Part shown: piece after piece, positions 6,219-11,320 of the stretch
How the letters are laid out: every line of letters begins with the position of its first letter
Numbering within the stretch: position 1 is the first letter of the stretch
NCBI GenBank assembly: GCA_964614065.1
Contig: CAZTJJ010000048.1
Location: 1-11,320 of the forward strand
Length of the DNA: 11,320 nucleotides
Reading direction: 5' to 3'
Source of the DNA: M55B111 sp964614065
GTDB lineage: Bacteria; Bipolaricaulota; Bipolaricaulia; M55B111
Program-made: the position numbers and the translations under genes
Notes under the pieces: generated by a model
Database searches by the model: none
What the model was told of the DNA's origin: nothing
Seen by the model: the letters and a program-made list of their open reading frames with translations, nothing else

Positions 6219-7560
6219 TTTCTTCTTTTATACGTTTAAGCTCCTTTTCGTACCAAGCCGTATCTTCTTCCGGTGTTTTCGGAGTCAACGGTTCTTTGCT
6301 AAACTCACGTTCCCTGGCTTCGTCAGCACTCAGTATTCCCCATCTAACCAGATTTCCGTAAGCCTCTGCTTTATTGTTAAGCACCTTGCTTTCACTAAAT
6401 TCGTCAAGGTTCCAGAGGTCGTTGAAGGTAAACGACCACTTGACCTGACTGGGATCTGCCCCCTCGGACATAATCGTATAACTAACCAACTTTGCTATCT
6501 TTTCACGCAACCAATTTTCCTGCATACCCTTGACTCTGTTAAACCAACTCATAGCGTCGGTCTCGCTTGCAGCCAGCGTTCCTGTTTGGGCACCAAAGAT
6601 AATCGGTTTTGGCATACGGGTTGCCATAGCGGTCATGTCCTTGAGAAATTCTATCATATCTTCAATACCGCTTACATTTTGCGAGGTTGACGGTATATTA
6701 ATGCTTTCCTCGTTGTCCGAGTCACCGCCATTATCTATCATAGCCATAGTACCTTGAGTCCAAGCCTTTTCTAGTTGCGATTTAACTTCTTCTTCTTTAT
6801 CTTCATCCAATTCATTTAAGTCTGTCTTGTAAACTTTGAACACGAGCTGGTAGAGTACTTGGCCAAGCGACCAAGCAGCATTATCGAAATATTGGAAAAG
6901 ATCGTAAAATCTTAGAAACATACTCCGTCCCCACTCATCATCTTCTGACCTTCGGGTTTGGTAGTGAATGATCCGGTCTGGGTGGGCTTCAAGTTGAGTG
7001 ACTTCCGCTTCCACCGGGGCCTGTATCTTATACATTTCTACGTTACCGTAGTTGGGATCAAGTACATTCTCGTTAACCTCTTGACCGTTAACTTTCTCAG
7101 AAGAGAACGAGTGTAAATAATCAATACCATCGACTTCATCGACGGGCTCCGCGTGGTCTTCTTTGTTGTCGTCAATGCCTATTGATATATAGCCATCTCC
7201 ATAAATAAGTTCATATTTTATCATGTCCTGGAACCTAGACCGGGCATCAAGCTCCCCCAGCATTTCATCTACAGCTATACCTAATTGTTCGTTGTCGGGA
7301 AATTCTAGGTCTATCCATTCACGGGTCATGTCTTCGGCAATAGTATCTACTATCGCTCCCGCCATCGGGTCGTTTTCGTACAATGCCTTGGCCATGTCGG
7401 GGCGTAGACTGCCTCTGTCCACTATTGCCTGACGTGCTTGGGCATCCCTGTCTTTATTGCCTTTGAGATCGCTGTAAACGTCGGAACTTTCCCAGGTATC
7501 CTGGCGCAAGTCATAACCGTGTTTTCTTTTGGTAAGGTCTTTATCTACCATGTTCATCAT
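6199..7560 (-). CDS. Portal protein (DUF1073-like)
   Basis: The portal forms the dodecameric ring at one capsid vertex through which terminase pumps DNA and to which the connector binds. The N-terminal part has SLRPDMAKALYENDPMAGAI and IAEDMTREWIDLEF (51-88), the wing region has FQDMIKYELIYGDGYISIGID (110-130), and the stem/crown part has ATRMPKPIIFGAQTGTLAASETD (313-335) then a long helix FNRVKGMQENWLREKIAKLV. This last pattern is typical of DUF1073/phage portal proteins. At 453 residues the length is normal. The ATG at 7560 has AGGA five bases upstream; ATGs at 7557 and 7551 are alternatives. It overlaps the small gene before it and the minor head gene after it (20 bases). Position next to the minor head gene supports the call. 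Confidence 0.9.
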   Translation of the reverse strand: MMNMVDKDLTKRKHGYDLRQDTWESSDVYSDLKGNKDRDAQARQAIVDRGSLRPDMAKALYENDPMAGAIVDTIAEDMTREWIDLEFPDNEQLGIAVDEMLGELDARSRFQDMIKYELIYGDGYISIGIDDNKEDHAEPVDEVDGIDYLHSFSSEKVNGQEVNENVLDPNYGNVEMYKIQAPVEAEVTQLEAHPDRIIHYQTRRSEDDEWGRSMFLRFYDLFQYFDNAAWSLGQVLYQLVFKVYKTDLNELDEDKEEEVKSQLEKAWTQGTMAMIDNGGDSDNEESINIPSTSQNVSGIEDMIEFLKDMTAMATRMPKPIIFGAQTGTLAASETDAMSWFNRVKGMQENWLREKIAKLVSYTIMSEGADPSQVKWSFTFNDLWNLDEFSESKVLNNKAEAYGNLVRWGILSADEAREREFSKEPLTPKTPEEDTAWYEKELKRIKEENAQDQE

Positions 7561-7714
7561 ACCATTCCTGTTGCACTTCGTCTAACTTGATTAGTCGAAC
7601 TTTGCGATCCACCTCTTCTTTAAGCTCGAACCAGAATTTTTTTGTGTGCGGTGTCTTTTGCGCGTAGTCAGTTATTTTATTCCAAGCGTGGCGCACGCAT
7701 CTATCGAACCTCAT
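7541..7714 (-). CDS. Small conserved-position hypothetical protein (57 aa) upstream of portal
   Basis: This short frame fills the space between the sulfotransferase and portal genes. Its ATG overlaps the sulfotransferase stop in an ATGA arrangement (7714-7711) and its TAA ends at 7541, 20 bases inside the portal gene, so both junctions look translationally coupled. The protein starts MRFDRCVRHAWNK, is rich in Lys, Arg and Glu, and seems all-helical, with KKFWFELKEEVDRKVRLIKL in the middle. No signal peptide, membrane segment or recognised domain is visible. I do not recognise the family. A role in packaging or portal assembly could be guessed from position only. It is short enough to be missed by length-filtered gene callers. 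Confidence 0.65.
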   Translation of the reverse strand: MRFDRCVRHAWNKITDYAQKTPHTKKFWFELKEEVDRKVRLIKLDEVQQEWYDEHGR

Positions 7715-8334
7715 TGTGTCACCAACTTATTTTTGTGAACGTCGCCAAATATAGGATTGTTTATATCCAAAAACTCAAACATTTCAGATTGTTTTTCTTC
7801 GTCGTTGAGCACATCAATATCGAATACCTCAAAATCATAGAACCTGTCGCTCAACCATTCAGCTTCTTCATAGTATTTATACCAGTATGTACGTATAAGT
7901 TCTTCTTTATATTCATGTGGGGATGTTTCAATATCTAAATTATAATTTGGATACGCCCTATCCCATATAGGGTCTAACGTCCAAGTTTCGCCATCATGGT
8001 CGCACCAGTGATTTCTGGGTGGGGTTATGTTGGCTGTTTTTGCCATGAAACTACTAACAACCTGCTCCCTATCCCTTTTCAAGCAAATAACTTTCAAATC
8101 TTTTATTTCTTCTAAAAACATTTCCACATAAGGCAAGTAGTAAGAGGCTACATCGGCAACTTTGTCTTTGCCGTTCAAGTATTCTATTCTGTCGTAACCG
8201 AGAACTTCATCTATATCCCAGGGAAGTATGGGGCGCATTTCGTGGGTGCAGAGCCAACCGTCTTGATCGTCAATCAACTTCGCCAAACTCATAGTGCCAC
8301 ATCTCCCGGTCCCGCACCCTAAAATGGCTGACAT
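7711..8334 (-). CDS. Sulfotransferase family protein (PAPS-dependent type)
   Basis: This enzyme probably moves a sulfuryl group from PAPS to a sugar or other hydroxyl acceptor in the host cytoplasm. The N-terminal GCGTGRCGTMSLAKL (residues 6-20) is the 5'-phosphosulfate-binding loop, a P-loop variant. KVICLKRDREQVVSSFMAK (81-99) supplies the beta strand, Arg and Ser of the 3'-phosphate-binding site. The C-terminal half (YWYKYYEEAEWLSDRF, then FEVFDIDVLNDEE and MFEFLDI) matches the usual helix plus final loading segment of the family. At 207 residues it is compact but seems complete. Its ATG follows the glycosyltransferase stop directly (TAGATG), with a GGGGTGA ribosome site inside that gene, so the two are coupled and probably act on the same glycan. 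Four 60-base blocks (7741-7980) count to about 34% G+C, against 45-55% in sampled portal, capsid and terminase blocks, which suggests acquisition. The acceptor is unknown. Confidence 0.8.
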   Translation of the reverse strand: MSAILGCGTGRCGTMSLAKLIDDQDGWLCTHEMRPILPWDIDEVLGYDRIEYLNGKDKVADVASYYLPYVEMFLEEIKDLKVICLKRDREQVVSSFMAKTANITPPRNHWCDHDGETWTLDPIWDRAYPNYNLDIETSPHEYKEELIRTYWYKYYEEAEWLSDRFYDFEVFDIDVLNDEEKQSEMFEFLDINNPIFGDVHKNKLVTQ

Positions 8335-10323
8335 CTACGGTTCACCCCAGACTTGACCTTGATTGGCATACATACGTGAACCTGCTTCCAGTTCTTTTAT
8401 TATTTGCCTATGACGATCACGTTCTTGCTCGACTTCTTTCTCCGAAAATCTCTCGTTGGAACTAGGCCACTTCTCGTGGAATTGGTGAAGTATGATCGGA
8501 TCTCCGTGCAACCTTTTCATGTCCAACCCGTAATTGACAAGACGTTCTTTCATCTCGTGGTGCATACCGCCATAGAGTTTGAATCGTTCGTCGTACCCAC
8601 CGACCTCTCTACCTATCTTTGTCGGGAAAGCCTGAAATCCACCATAGTCGGTTGCTGGCCGAGAGTCCATATTGTGATTTGCTATTGAATTTGCCATGTC
8701 TACATAAGTGCAAAGATTGTTGACGTCAAAGTCAATATCGGGCATATCGTAACCACGACATTGAAGGAAGGTATTGTCTTCGATCTCGTCCGCTATGACG
8801 TCGAAAAATTCTGCTTCAATCAAATAATCACCGTCCAGCATCCCGAACCAGTCGGCATCGGTTCTTTTTAAAGCATAGTTAAGAGCAAGTGGCTTATTCC
8901 AAATTTCATAGTCTATATATTTATAACAGAANNNNNNNNNNNNNNNNNNNNNNNNNNNNNNNNNNNNNNNNNNNNNNNNNNNNNNNNNNNNNNNNNNNNN
9001 NNNNNNNNNNNNNNNNNNNNNNNNNNNNNNNCCCACGTAAACCTTTGCCTTTTTGACAAATATTATATCCCAACCGTTCTCTCTCGCCCTGTGAGCAAGC
9101 TCGTTATCCTCACGGCCCCAAGAACCATCGAAATCTTCGTCAAATCCACCAAGTTCAAGGAAACTTTTTATGTGAACACTCATATTTGCAGAACAGTACC
9201 TAATTTTAAATTCTTCGCCTTCGTTACCATAACGTTTCCAATTGTCTATTCTTATGTCGTTGCCAGTATCTTTATTTATCTTTAATCCGTTATATAGAAC
9301 TTCTTTATCGTACCAAGCGTCCTTGTGAGCCTTTATTAGCCCGTCCGCAATAGGATCGTCATCGTCTAAGAAGAGTGCCCACTCGTAACCCCAATCCCTA
9401 GCTTCTACTATACCAATGTTTCTAGCTGAAGCTGCTGCATAGTAGTCTTTGCAGTGCTGAATGACGGGTCTTTTTATATCTTTGAGGTCGCCCTCGTTGC
9501 CGTCGTTGACAACAAATATTTCGTCCTCGTTATCTAGTTGTGGTTCCAACTCCTTTATACGATCTTTTAACTCTTCGGGTCTATTGCAGGTAGGGATTAT
9601 CACTGCCAGAGGCTCGGTGTTTCTTTCATTATCGAAGCCCTTATATGTGGCATCGGAGTCTAACATACCCCTATTTGTCGTGTCACCGCGCTTATAATCA
9701 CCACTTGCCGGGGCTTGCAAGTTGACAACCTCCGATCCTTCAAGATATTTTACTTTCCAATCATGCTGTTTGGTCAATCTGTGGTAAAGCTCGTTGTCTT
9801 CGTAACCCCAATTACCGTCGAATCTCTCATCGAATCCACCGACGCCTTTAAGACTTGGTAGATGACAAGACATATTGGACCCGCCCCACTTGACCACAAA
9901 GTTACCCTCACCATTCCACCAATTCTTCCGCACGTCTTTCTCTTGGTCTGGTATAGTTATCTTCCCGGCGTATATAACTTCTTCGTCTAGCCAAGCTCTT
10001 TTGTGGGCGTCCAACCAATCTTCCTTCACGGTACAATCATCATCAAGGAAAACCCCCCAATAATATCCGAGTTCAATCGCTTTATCTATTCCAGCGTTCC
10101 TCCCAGAAGCAAGGGCATAATAGTCTTTGCAGTGATCGACTACTTCAACGTCTTCGTCGGCGAGGCTATCAACGGACCCTTCATCGCCATCGTTCACAAT
10201 TATTATTTTATCTTCGTCATCCATTTGTTCTTTAACATCGCTAACAAGTTGTTTGAGCAAAAAAGGTCTATTACAAGTATTGATGGTTATAGAAGCTGGA
10301 TTGACTAAAGTTGCCTTGTTCAT
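8335..10323 (-). CDS. Multi-domain GT-A (GT2-like) glycosyltransferase, interrupted by a 100-N gap
   Basis: The protein should transfer sugars from nucleotide donors; acceptor and sugar are unknown. Module 1 has ITINTCNRP (12-20), IIIVNDGDEG (40-49), the metal-binding DDD (94-96) and GGFDERFDGNWGYEDNE (162-178), with Glu175-Asp176 as the likely catalytic acids. Module 2 repeats this: VIIPTCNRP (241-249), DDDD (320-323) and GGFDEDFDGSWGREDNE (392-408), a 226-residue period. Past the gap a third, divergent segment has PLALNYAL, DADWFGMLDGDYL (DGD as DXD) and GGYDERFKLYGGMHHEM, so it lacks the Glu-Asp pair. The C-terminus is a charged helix. The start is well set: AGGAGG lies 5 bases before the ATG. 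Because the gap is a placeholder, the true length is unknown and two genes, not one, remain possible. Tandem GT2 domains occur in polysaccharide synthases, but that role is only a guess. Placement between terminase and portal is unusual. Confidence 0.85.
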   Translation of the reverse strand: MNKATLVNPASITINTCNRPFLLKQLVSDVKEQMDDEDKIIIVNDGDEGSVDSLADEDVEVVDHCKDYYALASGRNAGIDKAIELGYYWGVFLDDDCTVKEDWLDAHKRAWLDEEVIYAGKITIPDQEKDVRKNWWNGEGNFVVKWGGSNMSCHLPSLKGVGGFDERFDGNWGYEDNELYHRLTKQHDWKVKYLEGSEVVNLQAPASGDYKRGDTTNRGMLDSDATYKGFDNERNTEPLAVIIPTCNRPEELKDRIKELEPQLDNEDEIFVVNDGNEGDLKDIKRPVIQHCKDYYAAASARNIGIVEARDWGYEWALFLDDDDPIADGLIKAHKDAWYDKEVLYNGLKINKDTGNDIRIDNWKRYGNEGEEFKIRYCSANMSVHIKSFLELGGFDEDFDGSWGREDNELAHRARENGWDIIFVKKAKVYVXXXXXXXXXXXXXXXXXXXXXXXXXXXXXXXXXXFCYKYIDYEIWNKPLALNYALKRTDADWFGMLDGDYLIEAEFFDVIADEIEDNTFLQCRGYDMPDIDFDVNNLCTYVDMANSIANHNMDSRPATDYGGFQAFPTKIGREVGGYDERFKLYGGMHHEMKERLVNYGLDMKRLHGDPIILHQFHEKWPSSNERFSEKEVEQERDRHRQIIKELEAGSRMYANQGQVWGEP
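8932..9031. other. Assembly gap of exactly 100 N
   Basis: Exactly 100 unknown bases lie inside the glycosyltransferase gene. This round length is the usual placeholder for a scaffold gap of unknown size. Both flanks are open in one frame and both encode GT-A sequence, so one gene across the gap is plausible. The segment downstream in the gene starts in the middle of a GT-A domain, a short way before its DXD, which means part of the sequence is missing. Confidence 0.97.
9034..10290 (-). repeat. Diverged tandem duplication of a GT2 module
   Basis: Two copies of a GT-A module run head to tail within the glycosyltransferase gene: 10290-9724 (residues 12-200) and 9603-9034 (residues 241-430). Landmarks recur at a 226-codon period: TCNRP, VNDG.EG, HCKDYYA (64 and 290), the DDD cluster (94 and 320), and GGFDE.FDG.WG.EDNE. 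At DNA level the best-kept stretch is a 14-base exact match, tagtctttgcagtg, at 10121-10134 and 9443-9456. Elsewhere the copies have clearly diverged, so the duplication is not recent. Such repeats could explain why assembly failed next to copy 2. Confidence 0.85.
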
Positions 10324-10335
10324 AAATACCTCCTA
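10324..10335 (-). promoter_or_regulatory. Strong Shine-Dalgarno overlapping the TerL stop codon
   Basis: The sequence TAGGAGGTATTT before the glycosyltransferase ATG combines the terminase TAG stop with an AGGAGG ribosome site, leaving five bases to the start. Ribosomes ending terminase translation are therefore placed on the next start. It fixes the glycosyltransferase start at 10323 and predicts good expression. Confidence 0.7.
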
Positions 10336-11320
10336 ATTTACAAAGTCCTGCCAACGCTGTTTCCGCTTGGCATCGCCCAACATAAGTTCTGTAAAAGCCC
10401 AAGTAAGAGCATCAACCCTGTCGGGAGAGTCTCTACCGCTCTTTGGTTCCCACTGGCACGCTTGGTCTTCAAGGTCGGCCATGTGGCCCACGTGATAGAC
10501 CCGACCCTGTTGATACAGAGAAGCCACTGGTTCCGCACGTGTTTGTTTTCCTCTCGTAGCCCTAACGTCCTTGTAAGCAACAGTCATATCTATGGTTTTT
10601 ATCGTATTTTCTACCATATCTCCCCCTTGGTTAACTTCACCGATTATTTTGTCGGCACGGTATTTATGGTAAGCGTTGATTGCCTTATTCGCCCACTGAG
10701 TAGAACTATATTGGCCGGAAAGATCCTCTAACACGTATCCGGTGTCGCCTCTATTGGCTGCAACTATAATTCCGGTTTCGTCGCTGTCATCTTTATTCGA
10801 TATTGCGGGGTCAATGGCAACCACTATCCTATCCATAGAAAGTTCATCCGGCCATTTGCCCGGCACGTCATCTTCATCAATATATTGGCCTTCAAAATCT
10901 TCACGAGCCCAAAGAGCTTTGGGTGAATCACCAAGTATTTCAGCATGAAGTTCCTGTTGACCTAGACGTGTGCCTTCATATTTTTTAACTATCCTGTCGT
11001 AGAAGTTTTGTGAGAGGTTTGATTTGTTGTCGTAGGTGCTACCACGTGTCATTACAACCGAGTCATCGTTGGGGTCTTTGGCTTGTCCTACCAATTCCTT
11101 GATTAGTTTGATTGGCTTCGGGGTTGTGGTTACTACAGCTTGTGGGTTATCGCCATAGCGTAGCCCCAACTGCAAGTTATCCCAGGTGGCATCGGGATAC
11201 TGCCAGCTTGCCATTTCATCGCACCAAGCTAGATCGTGTTCTGGCCCTCTTAGGGTTTGGGGTTTTGCTGCCGAATACACATGACCGACAGCACCATTGG
11301 GCCACGTAATTTTCTTCTTG
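10333..11320 (-). CDS. terL: Terminase large subunit (TerL), 5' end missing at window edge
   Basis: This is the motor and nuclease that packages viral DNA into the prohead through the portal. The frame stays open to the window edge, adding 13 codons (KKKITWPNGAVGH) upstream of a GTG at 11280 that is probably just an internal Val, so the true start and Walker A lie outside. Counting from that GTG, the ATPase half shows LRGPEHDLAWCDE (residues 10-22, Walker B with catalytic Glu22) and the TTTPKP coupling motif (51-56). The nuclease half shows RIVVAIDPA (Asp157), GEVNQGG (Glu215) and DRVDALTWA (Asp290), the spaced acidic residues of the RNase H-like fold. About 328 residues are visible, with perhaps 100-150 missing from the N-terminus. 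The TAG stop sits inside the Shine-Dalgarno of the next gene, so the two are probably coupled. The family is certain; the subfamily is not assigned. Confidence 0.95.
   Translation of the reverse strand, partial: KKKITWPNGAVGHVYSAAKPQTLRGPEHDLAWCDEMASWQYPDATWDNLQLGLRYGDNPQAVVTTTPKPIKLIKELVGQAKDPNDDSVVMTRGSTYDNKSNLSQNFYDRIVKKYEGTRLGQQELHAEILGDSPKALWAREDFEGQYIDEDDVPGKWPDELSMDRIVVAIDPAISNKDDSDETGIIVAANRGDTGYVLEDLSGQYSSTQWANKAINAYHKYRADKIIGEVNQGGDMVENTIKTIDMTVAYKDVRATRGKQTRAEPVASLYQQGRVYHVGHMADLEDQACQWEPKSGRDSPDRVDALTWAFTELMLGDAKRKQRWQDFVN

Noticed and set aside
10338..10580. 80-residue minus-strand frame within terminase
   Set aside because: It overlaps the conserved nuclease end of TerL in another frame and has no family resemblance, so it is a shadow frame.
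113..11309. Many plus-strand open frames of 62-202 residues, the longest at 4914-5522
   Set aside because: All lie opposite well-supported minus-strand genes, lack ribosome sites in a coherent layout, and show no domain pattern.
1..11320. CRISPR array, tRNA, insertion sequence or attachment site
   Set aside because: I saw no regularly spaced repeats, cloverleaf pattern, transposase motifs or paired end repeats. The only repeat found is the coding duplication in the glycosyltransferase.

Overview
The window is a run of tailed-virus (Caudoviricetes) virion-morphogenesis genes, every one on the minus strand. It reads from a large terminase cut by the right edge (11320) to a glycosyltransferase-like gene cut by the left edge (1). 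No integrase, lysogeny, host or replication gene is present, so free phage and prophage cannot be told apart. Host is undetermined. The proteins are acidic (by hand count Asp+Glu is about 25% of the protease/scaffold protein and 19% of the capsid and tail tube proteins), and many ribosome binding sites are of the GGTGA type. A salt-adapted host, bacterial or archaeal, is therefore possible but unproven. Lack of a sheath gene before the tail tube gene favours a long non-contractile (siphovirus-like) tail.

Layout in transcription order: terminase large subunit (>=11320-10333); a multi-domain GT-A glycosyltransferase containing a 100-N assembly gap (10323-8335); a PAPS-type sulfotransferase (8334-7711); a 57-residue small protein (7714-7541); portal (7560-6199); SPP1 gp7/Mu F-type minor head protein (6218-5358); a small DUF2292/YezD-like protein (5374-5225); a fused DUF2213-type prohead protease and scaffold (5222-3573) with a probable nested scaffold start at 4118; a capsid cement/decoration protein (3562-3113); an encapsulin-like HK97-fold major capsid protein (3098-2160); head-tail connector (2148-1831); head-closure/stopper (1831-1502); HK97 gp10-type protein (1509-1003); tail terminator (1006-596); tail tube (580-170); and the start of a GT4-like glycosyltransferase with a TTG start (137 to beyond 1). 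Genes abut or overlap by a few bases nearly everywhere, so this looks like one translationally coupled operon with no room for internal promoters or terminators.

The head, connector and tail genes follow the standard order. The unusual part is the carbohydrate machinery inserted in it: a tandem-domain glycosyltransferase plus a sulfotransferase between terminase and portal, both AT-richer than the sampled structural genes, and a second, differently folded glycosyltransferase right after the tail tube gene. The most interesting hypothesis is that this virus builds a sulfated glycan, on its own virion proteins or on a host surface polymer, using enzymes made together with the capsid and tail. 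The sequence shows the gene families and their placement; acceptor and product are inference.
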